Virus record (IMG/VR): IMGVR_UViG_3300046690_000486
Coordinates: 1-29,118 of that record
Direction: 5' to 3' (one strand)
Length of the DNA: 29,118 nucleotides
Source: a virus
In this document: positions 12,775 to 19,242 of the stretch, piece after piece
Layout: every line of letters starts with the position of its first letter
Position numbering within the stretch: position 1 is the first letter of the stretch
The notes under the pieces: model-generated
What the model was told of the DNA's origin: nothing
Databases searched by the model: none
Seen by the model: only the letters and a program-made list of their open reading frames with translations
Position numbers and translations under genes: made by a program

Positions 12775-13424
12775 CCCACGACATAATCCCCCCGGACCTG
12801 GACCGCGAGCAAGCGTTCCTGCTTTACGCAACGTTCACCGGCGACATCGTCCGAACGGCGCACGCACTTAATGTCCCAGAGGCAGCGGTGCTAAAAATGG
12901 CCGACGACGAAGGCTGGCAGAACAAACTCGGACCAATCCTGGCGCTGAAGAAGTCCACGCGCCCAGGCGATGTAGAGCGCGCGTGCAATCGCGCCCTTAA
13001 CTTCGTCCAGGCCCATAAGATGCGGCTGTTCGTTCAACGCGTGCTGCACCGCGTGTCCAGCATGAACGATGGCGAACTGGAGGAATACATTTTTCAATCC
13101 ACGGCGAGCAAGAACGGCGACACGTCGAAGAAGATGACAACCCGCGCTGTCGCTGACCTGGCTGTGGCAATGGAGAAAGCTCAGTCACTCACGTATCAGG
13201 CGCTCAACGACTCCGCACCCGAGAGAGCCAAGCGAAAAGAGAACGACGGAGACAGTGAAGTGAGCGCCGGTGATTTACACGCACAAATCAGCGCTGGCCT
13301 TGCAGCCGTTCGCGCATCAGCTACGCCCAGGGCTCAGTTGTTTGATGCTCAGCTTGCGCAGGCCAATGAGATAGCGAAGGAAGCAGTGAAACCCAAATCC
13401 CCGAACGACGATGACGACCACTGA
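12771..13424 (+). CDS. Probable small terminase subunit (helix-turn-helix), 217 aa
   Basis: Residues 20-50 ('ATFTGDIVRTAHALNVPEAAVLKMADDEGW') form the helix-turn-helix typical of phage small terminase subunits, where 'G-D-I-x-x-T-A-x-x-L-x-V' recruits packaging DNA. A long helical middle (e.g. RALNFVQAHKMRLFVQRVLH, AVADLAVAMEKAQSLTYQAL) fits the oligomerisation region, and the C-terminus is acidic (PNDDDDH) as in many small terminases. It lies about 9 kb from TerL, which is farther than usual. It could instead be another HTH regulator; the family call is by pattern only. Confidence 0.6.
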   Translation: MTHDIIPPDLDREQAFLLYATFTGDIVRTAHALNVPEAAVLKMADDEGWQNKLGPILALKKSTRPGDVERACNRALNFVQAHKMRLFVQRVLHRVSSMNDGELEEYIFQSTASKNGDTSKKMTTRAVADLAVAMEKAQSLTYQALNDSAPERAKRKENDGDSEVSAGDLHAQISAGLAAVRASATPRAQLFDAQLAQANEIAKEAVKPKSPNDDDDH

Positions 13425-13713
13425 GTATGTCCCGCTGCCCCCAGGCGAGCGCTGGTATTGCGAGCACCACCAGCGAATAGCCACGCACACTTTTCGCGGA
13501 GAGCCCCACTGTGACCCACGCGCTAGCGGCATCATGCTCCCGTGCAAATGCTATCCTGTCGTCAGCGATTTGCGCCCATTGCGTTTTCGCTCCCTCGAAG
13601 AATACCATCGCTACTCCGCAGGCGCAATGTCTATGCCTATGTTAGTCCAGCCCGGCACATGCGAATACGACAGCGCCCCGTATGAGGTTGCCGTGGTCGC
13701 TCGGACTAAGTAG
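13411..13713 (+). CDS. Hypothetical protein, 100 aa, possible zinc site
   Basis: 'WYCEHHQRIATHTFRGEPHCDP' and 'LPCKCYPV' together give C, H, H, H, C, C, C that could hold zinc. The rest is beta-rich. Not recognised. It overlaps the small-terminase-like gene by 14 bases and is followed by a 71-bp gap carrying a possible promoter. Confidence 0.6.
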   Translation: MTTTEYVPLPPGERWYCEHHQRIATHTFRGEPHCDPRASGIMLPCKCYPVVSDLRPLRFRSLEEYHRYSAGAMSMPMLVQPGTCEYDSAPYEVAVVARTK

Positions 13714-13756
13714 TTTCCCCGGTCAGTTGCTCCGCAGTTCCGCACGCATTTTGTGT

Positions 13757-13784
13757 TTGCGTTTAAACAGCGCCGTGGTATTGT
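13757..13784 (+). promoter_or_regulatory. Weak promoter, TTGCGT then ATTGTAT
   Basis: TTGCGT at 13757-13762 is followed after 16-17 nt by TATTGTATGG. It keeps the TTGC core and the TGTAT of the better copies but lacks the full CACTGT. The distance to ATG 13794 is like that in the strong members of this promoter family. Confidence 0.3.
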
Positions 13785-14003
13785 ATGGGCATGATGAATG
13801 AGAAATCTTACGAGCAGCAAGTGAAGGACCTGGACGCCAAGGAACTGGCCAAGCACGCTCGTGTGTCGAGCTATCACCGCTGCGGCTGCGGCACTTGCTT
13901 CTGTTGCTTGTGCCTCGCGGAGCAGCAGCGCCGACTGGCGGCACACCAAGCGAACGAGCGCAAGCTCGGGGTGTTCATCAACTTCGACGGCAACAACCAC
14001 TAA
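13785..14003 (+). CDS. Hypothetical Cys-rich protein, 72 aa
   Basis: A helical N-terminus (SYEQQVKDLDAKELAKHARV) leads to a 'CGCGTCFCCLCLAE' cluster (six Cys, residues about 33-44), probably metal-binding. A helical 'QQRRLAAHQANERK' follows. Possible ATG starts at 13785, 13791 and 13794; the last fits the promoter spacing seen elsewhere. Not recognised. Confidence 0.65.
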   Translation: MGMMNEKSYEQQVKDLDAKELAKHARVSSYHRCGCGTCFCCLCLAEQQRRLAAHQANERKLGVFINFDGNNH

Positions 14004-14024
14004 ACTGTAAAGGAATCCGACACT

Positions 14025-14279
14025 ATGAAACTCAAGATATTTGGAGCAAACCTGCGGGACCAGAGCAAGGGCGCGTTCGTGGTCCACGCCGCAGACTGCG
14101 CCGACTGTGCCAAACTCCACAAGCTCAACGAGCATTGCGTCATCGAAGACCACACAAGCCACGAGTCGGTGTCGCGCTCCATTTGGGCCGACATGATTGA
14201 CGAGGGCAGCATGACCGCCGCGGACGGGCTGGGCGAGATTCATTTCGCGCCGTGTGTCAAATTCGGGAGGGCCGCATGA
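14025..14279 (+). CDS. Hypothetical protein, 84 aa
   Basis: 'MKLKIFGANLRDQSKGAFVVHAADCADCAKL' with an H-x-x-x-C-x-x-C arrangement, then acidic 'SIWADMIDEGSMTAADGLGEIHFAPCVKF'. The combination 'F-V-V-H-A-x-D-C-x-D-C' followed by a C-terminal 'I-H-F-x-P-C' is the pattern of small phage/actinophage proteins of unknown function and suggests a metal site. An AAAGGA lies 8-13 bases upstream of the ATG, a weak ribosome-binding site. Confidence 0.65.
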   Translation: MKLKIFGANLRDQSKGAFVVHAADCADCAKLHKLNEHCVIEDHTSHESVSRSIWADMIDEGSMTAADGLGEIHFAPCVKFGRAA

Positions 14280-14464
14280 GCGCTGACCAATTGACAGAGC
14301 GCGAGCTACGGCTCGCCCGAGCCCTTGAGAAGGTGCTGGCCATAGCCACACCGCTACGCACGCTGCCCTGGGAGCGCGACCACCCCGTGAACATGGCGCG
14401 CCTACTCGACAACGTAGCGAAGACAGCCCACGCAGCGCTTATCGAGAGCGGAGCCTGGGATTAA
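14276..14464 (+). CDS. Hypothetical helical protein, 62 aa
   Basis: Helical: 'SADQLTERELRLARALEKVLAIATPLRTL' and 'MARLLDNVAKTAHAALIESGAW'. The start at 14276 is set by ATGA with the previous gene. No known motif. It is the last gene before the 445-bp gene-free region and is followed by a terminator-like hairpin. Confidence 0.65.
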   Translation: MSADQLTERELRLARALEKVLAIATPLRTLPWERDHPVNMARLLDNVAKTAHAALIESGAWD

Positions 14465-14480
14465 CGTTAACGTAACACAG

Positions 14481-14506
14481 TGGGACAAGTTGTCCCATCT
14501 TTTGTT
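14481..14506 (+). terminator. Probable intrinsic terminator after the early rightward genes
   Basis: TGGGAC-AAGTT-GTCCCA (14481-14497) followed by a T-rich run (TCTTTTGTTT). The stem is 6 bp of mixed sequence with a 5-nt loop. It sits 17 bases after the last stop codon and just upstream of the operator pair. Confidence 0.5.
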
Positions 14507-14587
14507 TCTCAATCTTGAGAACCTATTAGCCCCAATAGCGCATACCAATAGCGGATATGGAGCGTAATAGGTTCTCAATAATGAGAA
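14506..14587. promoter_or_regulatory. Pair of 16-bp palindromic operator candidates
   Basis: Site 1 at 14506-14521 (TTCTCAATCTTGAGAA) and site 2 at 14572-14587 (TTCTCAATAATGAGAA) share the half-site TTCTCA/TGAGAA and have centres 66 bp apart. The wider segments 14505-14528 and 14565-14588 form an imperfect 24-bp inverted repeat (2 mismatches). Direct repeats of CAATAGCG lie between them. This is the layout of a dimer binding two operators with a looped intervening DNA. Confidence 0.55.
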
Positions 14588-14625
14588 AGCAGTGTAAGCG
14601 AAACCGACGGACATCCCGAGGACGT

Positions 14626-14664
14626 ATGCGTGATTTTCACGCATTATGCGTGAGGCTCACGCAT
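14626..14664. promoter_or_regulatory. Two tandem 19-bp palindromes, 20-bp period
   Basis: 14626-14644 (ATGCGTGATTTTCACGCAT) and 14646-14664 (ATGCGTGAGGCTCACGCAT) both have perfect 8-bp arms ATGCGTGA/TCACGCAT and differ only in the 3-nt centre. A 20-bp period (two helical turns) puts both on the same face of DNA, as for cooperative regulator binding or origin iterons. Between here and 14874 no gene is supported. Confidence 0.6.
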
Positions 14665-14874
14665 GTGAGACATTCTGCCCCACTCGACCTGTGGTCAACT
14701 CACGAGATGGCCGTGCTCCGCAGCCGCACCGCCAGGAGGGCCAGCCGACCCACGGTCCCAGGGCGCGCAGACCGGCAGAAAAGGCCCCACCCCCTAGGCA
14801 AGAATTTCCCTGACAGCCGATGGGGGGTATCGCCAGCCCGGACTCGCTTAGACAATCTGCCGCGATATTAAAAT

Positions 14875-14903
14875 TTGACATCGAAGGGCCGGTGTGCTAA
14901 GGT
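14875..14903 (+). promoter_or_regulatory. Sigma-70-like promoter for the tRNA cluster
   Basis: TTGACA (14875-14880, consensus), 17 nt, TAAGGT (14898-14903), ending 6 nt before the first base of the tRNA-Ile at 14910. AT-rich sequence (TATTAAAAT) precedes the -35. The GC-rich segment after the -10 (GTCCGTGCC) resembles the discriminator of stable-RNA promoters. Confidence 0.65.
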
Positions 14904-14909
14904 GTCCGT

Positions 14910-15049
14910 GCCGGTGTAGCTCAGTGAGCGCCGCCTGATGGCTGGAAACGGTTCCCTAGGCTACGGAGCACGACCAGGGTTTGGGGGGCGCGTAGTAGAG
15001 CAGCGGACTTATAATCCGCAGGTCGGGGTGTCAATAGCCCCCACCGGCG
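14910..15049 (+). tRNA. tRNA-Ile (anticodon UAU) with ~65-nt insertion in the D-loop
   Basis: Acceptor GCCGGTG (14910-14916) pairs perfectly with CACCGGC (15042-15048), then T8 A9 and D-stem GCTC (14919-14922). D-stem partner GAGC is at 14998-15001. Anticodon stem GCGGA/TCCGC (15003-15007, 15015-15019) encloses loop CTTATAA with anticodon TAT at 15010-15012. Variable AGGTC; T-stem GGGGT/GCCCC (15025-15029, 15037-15041) with loop GTCAATA. All arms are intact except that the D-loop begins AGTG at 14923 and resumes GTAGTA at 14992, with 65 nt inserted between. The insert can close by GCGCC (14928-14932) with GGCGC (14987-14991) and has an inner GGAA-ACGG-TTCC hairpin. No CCA is encoded (CTA). 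It reads the rare AUA codon. Confidence 0.6.
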
Positions 15050-15066
15050 CTAATTTTTTCTGAAAT

Positions 15067-15160
15067 CCCGGTGCTATGCGCAAAGCCATCGACCCGAGTG
15101 TGCCGGACGCGGCGAATCGGTGAGGCTGAACAATGGGTGCAATTCCCGTGACCGGGGCCA
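15067..15160 (+). tRNA. tRNA-like element with T-arm and CCA end, anticodon unclear
   Basis: 5' CCCGGTG (15067-15073) pairs at six of seven positions with GACCGGG (15150-15156), followed by G and CCA (15158-15160). T-arm ATGGG-TGCAATT-CCCGT (15133-15149) is well formed. D-stem ATG/CAT (15076-15078, 15087-15089) is only 3 bp. The length of 94 nt fits a long-variable-arm tRNA, but no proper 5-bp anticodon stem exists; the best candidate (CCG-AGTGTGC-CGG) lacks U33. It may be a degraded tRNA or a tRNA mimic. A T-run follows. Confidence 0.4.
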
Positions 15161-15181
15161 ATTTTTTTTGAAAATAAAAGT

Positions 15182-15210
15182 CGGACATCGGGGCTCTGAG
15201 TCCGCACTGT
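15182..15210 (+). promoter_or_regulatory. Promoter-like motif CGGACA-N17-CACTGT
   Basis: The CACTGT box at 15205-15210 is 16 bases before the ATG at 15221, as in other members of the family. The -35 position reads CGGACA, which matches only the ACA end of TTGACA, so this copy is weaker. Confidence 0.4.
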
Positions 15211-15220
15211 ATCTGTGAAC

Positions 15221-15523
15221 ATGGACAACTGGCTGATGCTTCTCGCGATGGTGTGGGTGCTTTGGCGAAACAACAAACAAAGGAAACAAATCATGGGCGC
15301 TCTTGCAAATCTTCAGGCGAACACGCTGGCTCTCGCCGGTGTGACACAAACTCTTTCGGCCACGGGGGACCTGGTCATCGCGGCGTTGAAGGCCAAGCCC
15401 ACCGGCATTGCGGAGGCAGACGTTCAGGCCCAGGCGGACGCGGTGCAACATCAAACGGACTTGGTGGGCTCGGTAGCTGCCGCTCTGAACAGCGCCATTT
15501 CGACACCGCCTCCAGTGGCCTAA
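15221..15523 (+). CDS. Small membrane-anchored helical protein, 100 aa
   Basis: 'MDNWLMLLAMVWVLWRNNKQRKQ' is a membrane-spanning helix followed by basic residues (inside). The rest is an Ala-rich coiled coil (NLQANTLALAGVTQTLSA, ADVQAQADAVQHQTDLVGSVA). This layout is common in small phage membrane or spanin-like proteins, but no family is recognised. An alternative ATG lies at 15293 (M25 here, beginning MGALANLQ), which would remove the helix. I use 15221 because of the CACTGT spacing; a GTG at 15215 is also in frame. Confidence 0.6.
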   Translation: MDNWLMLLAMVWVLWRNNKQRKQIMGALANLQANTLALAGVTQTLSATGDLVIAALKAKPTGIAEADVQAQADAVQHQTDLVGSVAAALNSAISTPPPVA

Positions 15524-15527
15524 CGTT

Positions 15528-15914
15528 ATGAAGTTCTTCCTCGCAATCCTTTTTTCGCTGCTGCTCTGCGTTAGCGCAAAGTCGGCATCTTTCCCAATCT
15601 ACTTGGTCACGCAATACAACTCGGACCTGATTTACGTTGACCCGGACTTCGGTCCGATTTACGAGTATTCTTTTCCCGCGCCGCCATTCCTCGGTGTGTT
15701 CGACCTGCAAGTGTCGCACGACCTGGGAACTACCTGGAGAAGCACCGGGGACCTGGTGGTGTTCGATAACCCCGCGAACCCTCCGTTGCTCGGGGCCTTC
15801 GTCAACCTGGCCGCGCGGTATCCGTCGGCGTATCGTTTCTGGCCGGTAGAAACCTTTGCGCCCTCTCCGGATTTGCGCAATCGGCTTCCTCTCCGGCTCA
15901 AACACCCGCGATGA
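15528..15914 (+). CDS. Secreted protein of unknown function, 128 aa
   Basis: Clear signal peptide (MKFFLAILFSLLLCVSAKSA) with cleavage likely after SA. The mature domain is beta-rich with 'FDLQVSHDLGTTWRSTGD' and 'YPSAYRFWPVE'. This resembles the 'S-x-D-L-x-x-T-W' and 'Y-R-F-W' strands of the other small secreted protein at 1623-1820. Such proteins may bind envelope sugars; the function is not shown. It overlaps the protease gene start by ATGA (15911-15914). Confidence 0.7.
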   Translation: MKFFLAILFSLLLCVSAKSASFPIYLVTQYNSDLIYVDPDFGPIYEYSFPAPPFLGVFDLQVSHDLGTTWRSTGDLVVFDNPANPPLLGAFVNLAARYPSAYRFWPVETFAPSPDLRNRLPLRLKHPR

Positions 15915-16723
15915 AAAAGTTAGTTTTTCTATTGGCCCTCCTGCTAACGGCGTGCTCGGTGCCGAACAAATACACCGACGCGCAGAATTCCACCGCGCTG
16001 CTAAAGACCAGCGCGGGCCAGGGTAGTGCGTTCGCGGTGCAGAGAACCAACCCCTTCGGGAAACCCCGCACTTTTCTCTGGACGGCGAACCACGTTGTCG
16101 AAGGGTTCAACGAGGTCAGTGCCGTAAAGCTGGTTCGGTTCGAGGGCCGTAAGGTGGGCGAGTGCAAGTTCACCGCTACCGTTATCGCGCGGGATTCCGA
16201 CCTGGATTTGGCCCTACTCAGTATCGACGTGCCGCCGGGATACTTCGAGCCCGTGCGTTTTGCTCGTGAAGAGTGGGACGCCGTCGGTGCGCCGGTGTTC
16301 ATCGTCGGCAATTTTCGGGGTGAAGTTTTCGACGGCAGCATTACCTCCGGCATCGTGTCCCAAGTCGGGGTGCATGTCGCTGGCTGGCCCTGGTCCGGGC
16401 CGGTGGACCAAATGAGCGCTGTCGTAGTGCCCGGCGCGTCCGGAGGACCAGTCTTTTCTGACGGCGGCGTCATCGGCGTCACTGTCGGCAATAACCAGCC
16501 GGGGGTAGAGTTTTTCGTCCCGGTGCGCGCCGTGCGTATGTTCGCGGCCCGGCACAGGGTGCAATTTGCGGTGGACGGATATGGCTGCCCCGGCGATGGC
16601 GCGCTGGCTGCGCTGGCCGATAGTGCCAGGGTAGTGGTGCCGGTGCTCGATGCTGAGTTGAAAACGATTCTGCACCTGCCGGACAAAAAATCTCCAACTC
16701 CGCCCTTGCGGCGCATCCACTAA
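15911..16723 (+). CDS. Trypsin-like serine protease, predicted lipoprotein
   Basis: A 270-residue protein with a lipoprotein signal (LLLTACS, lipidated C15) and a chymotrypsin/HtrA-like fold. The catalytic triad is visible: H61 in 'TANHVV', D99 in 'DLDLALL' and S177 in 'PGASGGPV' (the G-x-S-G-G motif). The length fits a single protease domain without a PDZ domain. It would be anchored in the outer or inner membrane facing the periplasm. A phage-borne lipoprotein protease is unusual and could serve superinfection exclusion, envelope remodelling or virion maturation. It is translationally coupled to the upstream secreted protein. Confidence 0.8.
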   Translation: MKKLVFLLALLLTACSVPNKYTDAQNSTALLKTSAGQGSAFAVQRTNPFGKPRTFLWTANHVVEGFNEVSAVKLVRFEGRKVGECKFTATVIARDSDLDLALLSIDVPPGYFEPVRFAREEWDAVGAPVFIVGNFRGEVFDGSITSGIVSQVGVHVAGWPWSGPVDQMSAVVVPGASGGPVFSDGGVIGVTVGNNQPGVEFFVPVRAVRMFAARHRVQFAVDGYGCPGDGALAALADSARVVVPVLDAELKTILHLPDKKSPTPPLRRIH

Positions 16724-16734
16724 ACCCACACTGT
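16706..16734 (+). promoter_or_regulatory. Promoter, TTGCGG-N17-CACTGT
   Basis: TTGCGG (16706-16711), 17 nt, CACTGT (16729-16734) followed by ATACTGACGG. The ATG lies 28 bases after the box, after an A/C-rich leader (AACACAACACGAAATTT) without a Shine-Dalgarno. The -35 sits inside the end of the protease gene. Confidence 0.5.
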
Positions 16735-16762
16735 ATACTGACGGTAACACAACACGAAATTT

Positions 16763-17047
16763 ATGGCCATTCTCACTACAGCGCAAAGCACCAAACTGCA
16801 AGCCCTCGCGGATTATCTGCAAGGGAACCACGACCTGCCCATCCCCGCGGAAGTCGTGGACCAACTCGCAATTATCTTCGGCAACACGTCCGGTTTCCCG
16901 TGTAGCTGCGGCGTTCGCGGCGTTGACATCCGCACCGCGTTCCGGGACGAGCCCATTCGCACTTTCATCCGGCTGCTCATCGCCCTGAACAGCGACGCTA
17001 CCGGCGGGACGCTGGCGGCTACTCCGACCGGTGCCCTCGCTCCCTAA
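16763..17047 (+). CDS. Hypothetical protein, 94 aa, probable virion-region protein
   Basis: A helical N-terminus (TAQSTKLQALADYLQGNHDLPIPAEVVDQLAIIFGNTS) then 'CSCGVRGVDIRTAFRDEPIRTFIRLLIALN'. No motif recognised. The position at the head of the fibre region with its own promoter suggests a structural or assembly role. Confidence 0.65.
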   Translation: MAILTTAQSTKLQALADYLQGNHDLPIPAEVVDQLAIIFGNTSGFPCSCGVRGVDIRTAFRDEPIRTFIRLLIALNSDATGGTLAATPTGALAP

Positions 17048-17219
17048 CGCGCCGGAGCCGCACGCGGTAGTGCTGGAGTCGATTGTTGACCTACTCAACT
17101 CCGACACCCGCTGCACCCGAGTGCGAGTGCGCAGACTGACGCTCGGCAAAGCAATCGGGTTTCGTAACAGGCTTCGTCGCAGACTGCATCGCACCGCGAG
17201 ACTTTTCTATGGCCCTTGA
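17031..17219 (+). CDS. Hypothetical basic protein, 62 aa, GTG start
   Basis: GTG at 17031 overlaps the previous gene by 17 bases and the stop overlaps the next ATG (17209) by 11 bases, filling an otherwise empty 160-bp gap. The C-terminal half is very Arg-rich (RVRVRRLTLGKAIGFRNRLR). Not recognised; coding support comes from position and an uninterrupted frame. Confidence 0.5.
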   Translation: MPSLPNAPEPHAVVLESIVDLLNSDTRCTRVRVRRLTLGKAIGFRNRLRRRLHRTARLFYGP

Positions 17220-18474
17220 CGAACAGGACCCCCGCCCAGGCGACACGGACAACAATCTGCTCCGGAAGATACTGCTGCGCCTCAAGTCGCTTATCACCGG
17301 CGGCGGGGGCGGCATCCCGGTTCCGCTGCCGGTCATCGTCGAGCCCGGCGATATTGAAATCGGCGCAGTAGAAATCAAAGACAGTGCGTCCGATAATCGG
17401 GCTACGGTCCTAGATTCGTGCCCGGCTGTCAATGACTTCGGACTCGTGGTGCGTAACATTCCGTGCGGCACCCAGGAGGTAGACGTTCAGTCGTGGCTTG
17501 GCAGTTCAGCACCCACTGTCGGCTCGAAGACAAGCGCTAACAGTATACCGGTCGTCATTGCTTCCGACCAGAGCACCATCCCGGTCTCCGTCAGCAACTT
17601 TCCGGCAACGCAGCCGGTATCAACTACCGGGGTTATATCGGCTGCCAATTCGTCTAGCACCCCACTAGGAGCCTTCGGCACCTTCACAGGAACTTCCGAA
17701 GACATTCTAGGCTACGCCGCTGTTAGTATATATGCGGGGTCGTCTCCCTTCGCGGGCACCGCCACTGTCGTTGTTTCTTTTTCAAATGACAACGTAACCT
17801 TTTTCTTCGGTCCGACCACGACGATTACCGCAGCTAACATTTCTGAGTTGCACTTTCCCCCGCTAGCGAGATATTTCAAAGTCACGGTGTTCAACGGTTC
17901 GACCCCGATGACGGGGTTCAACCTACAAACAATTTTCAGGTATTTTTCGGTGTGCGGAGCCACAGCTTCAAACACGGCCCCGATTGCTTCCGACATAGGG
18001 CTTATCACCCGCAACATTCCCAGCGGGACCCAGACTTCAGCGGGAAATAAGTCGAATAATTCCGTAGTGCCTGGCGCTACGAATTTGGGGGTGTTGCCAG
18101 CCGTGGCTAATGCCGCATCGCCTACGTGGACCGAAACTTTTCAAGTAGCTTTGAGCGAGGACCTGAGCGGCAACCTACGCACCATAAATACGGCCCAGCG
18201 TGGAACTCTTACGGACCGCTCCGGCACAGTGGCCACCGGCGGCGTCAGTCAGCAAGTTATGGCGGCTAACACTGCACGTAAATATCTTCTTTTCGAGAAT
18301 GTCAGCACCGAAGATAAGTGGATAAATTTTACTACTGCCGCCACGGCGGCACAGCCTAGTATACTTATTAAGCCTAATGGCAGCTACGAACTGGAAGGCA
18401 ACTACATCACGACAGAAGCCATGAATGTCATAAGCGCCAGCACTAGCAGTCCGTATACCGCCAAGGAAGGATAA
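17209..18474 (+). CDS. Phage virion fibre/tail structural protein, 421 aa
   Basis: A Ser/Thr/Asn-rich, low-Cys beta protein. Two related segments, '[13 protein letters not shown]' (77-89) and '[13 protein letters not shown]' (263-275), plus '[17 protein letters not shown]' (111-127), are patterns typical of phage tail-fibre and other virion surface proteins. The N-terminal 30 residues are helical, followed by a Gly run (GGGGG at 31-35) that looks like a virion-attachment hinge. GC content is visibly lower between about 17,700 and 18,400 than around it. It lies directly before the collagen-like protein, so it probably belongs to the same fibre. Confidence 0.65.
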   Translation: MALDEQDPRPGDTDNNLLRKILLRLKSLITGGGGGIPVPLPVIVEPGDIEIGAVEIKDSASDNRATVLDSCPAVNDFGLVVRNIPCGTQEVDVQSWLGSSAPTVGSKTSANSIPVVIASDQSTIPVSVSNFPATQPVSTTGVISAANSSSTPLGAFGTFTGTSEDILGYAAVSIYAGSSPFAGTATVVVSFSNDNVTFFFGPTTTITAANISELHFPPLARYFKVTVFNGSTPMTGFNLQTIFRYFSVCGATASNTAPIASDIGLITRNIPSGTQTSAGNKSNNSVVPGATNLGVLPAVANAASPTWTETFQVALSEDLSGNLRTINTAQRGTLTDRSGTVATGGVSQQVMAANTARKYLLFENVSTEDKWINFTTAATAAQPSILIKPNGSYELEGNYITTEAMNVISASTSSPYTAKEG

Positions 18475-18476
18475 CC

Positions 18477-19241
18477 ATGCTACGAAACCCAGGACCAACA
18501 GGACCAACAGGACCCACGGGAGGCACCGGCGCATCAGGTCCGACCGGACCAACCGGGCCTACCGGGGGCACCGGCGCTTCTGGAGCAGCCGGACCTACTG
18601 GTCCTACAGGACCGACTGGCGGAACCGGAGCATCGGGTCCTACCGGTCCGACCGGGCCAACCGGAGGAACTGGGGCAGCCGGTCCCACTGGACCGACTGG
18701 ACCCACCGGACCCACCGGACCGACTGGCGCTGCCGGTCCTACCCTGGCTAACGCTAACGTCACTGACGTAACCGCGAACGCCACCGACACGTATCTGACC
18801 AACTCCGACCTGGCTATCTCCGGGCACGTCAAAATCGGCACCACCGTCCGGTGGCGCATCACGGCCACGAAGACCGCTACCGGAGTGGCAGGTCCAATCT
18901 TTTCAATGCGGTTTGGAACCGGCGCTACGGTTACGGATGTTAGTCGGTGCTCGTTCACGGGCGTTGCGCAAACCGCGGCAACCGACACCGGGTGTTGGGA
19001 TGTGGAGGGCATCGTCCGGGCGACTGGCGCAAGCACCGTCGTCCAGGGCTCCGTCATAGCGAACCACCGTAACGGGTCCTCCGGTTTTCAAAATGTGCCC
19101 ACGGCCCAGGTGCTGCAATCCCTTTCCACCGGCTTCGATGTAACTCCCGCCAGCACCAAGGTAGGGCTATCTGTTAATCCAGGTGCCGCCGGAGTCTGGA
19201 CTTTCCAATCAATTTCTTCGGAGGCAATCAACATAACCTGA
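18477..19241 (+). CDS. Collagen-like fibre protein (GPT repeats), 254 aa
   Basis: Residues 6-89 are 28 uninterrupted Gly-X-Y triplets, mostly GPT, GGT, GAS and GAA, a bacterial/phage collagen-like stalk. A beta-rich C-terminal domain (about 90-254) follows, containing '[25 protein letters not shown]', likely the trimerising head. In the family, collagen-like triplets assemble into triple-helical tail or head fibres. Thr in the Y position of GPT could be O-glycosylated; a glycosyltransferase gene starts 2 bases after the stop. Confidence 0.85.
   Translation: MLRNPGPTGPTGPTGGTGASGPTGPTGPTGGTGASGAAGPTGPTGPTGGTGASGPTGPTGPTGGTGAAGPTGPTGPTGPTGPTGAAGPTLANANVTDVTANATDTYLTNSDLAISGHVKIGTTVRWRITATKTATGVAGPIFSMRFGTGATVTDVSRCSFTGVAQTAATDTGCWDVEGIVRATGASTVVQGSVIANHRNGSSGFQNVPTAQVLQSLSTGFDVTPASTKVGLSVNPGAAGVWTFQSISSEAINIT
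18492..18743 (+). repeat. Collagen-like tandem repeat, 28 triplets
   Basis: A 9-base periodic coding repeat (GGA CCN ACN), with a higher-order block of [15 protein letters not shown] (45 bases) recurring four times, with small variants. Codon choice varies between copies (GGA/GGT/GGC, ACA/ACT/ACC), so it is an old repeat under protein-level selection rather than a recent expansion. Confidence 0.9.
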
Positions 19242-19242
19242 C

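Noticed and set aside
12196-12831. 211-aa leftward open frame
   Set aside because: It is antisense to three real rightward genes and ends in the inverted repeat arm.
14557-14871. 104-aa rightward open frame
   Set aside because: It runs across the operator-like palindromes and through Arg-rich, low-plausibility sequence; no coupling to neighbours and no conserved pattern.
14402-14881. 80-aa and 74-aa leftward open frames
   Set aside because: They lie opposite to the surrounding transcription, one overlaps a real gene and both overlap regulatory palindromes or the tRNA promoter.
14910-14985. A separate tRNA in the 5' half of the interrupted tRNA-Ile
   Set aside because: The 5' acceptor GCCGGTG has no partner before 15042, and no anticodon or T-arm fits within the first 75 bases.
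18492-18743. Regular short repeats resembling a CRISPR array or microsatellite
   Set aside because: The repeat has a 9-base codon period inside an open frame and encodes Gly-X-Y triplets; there are no spacers.
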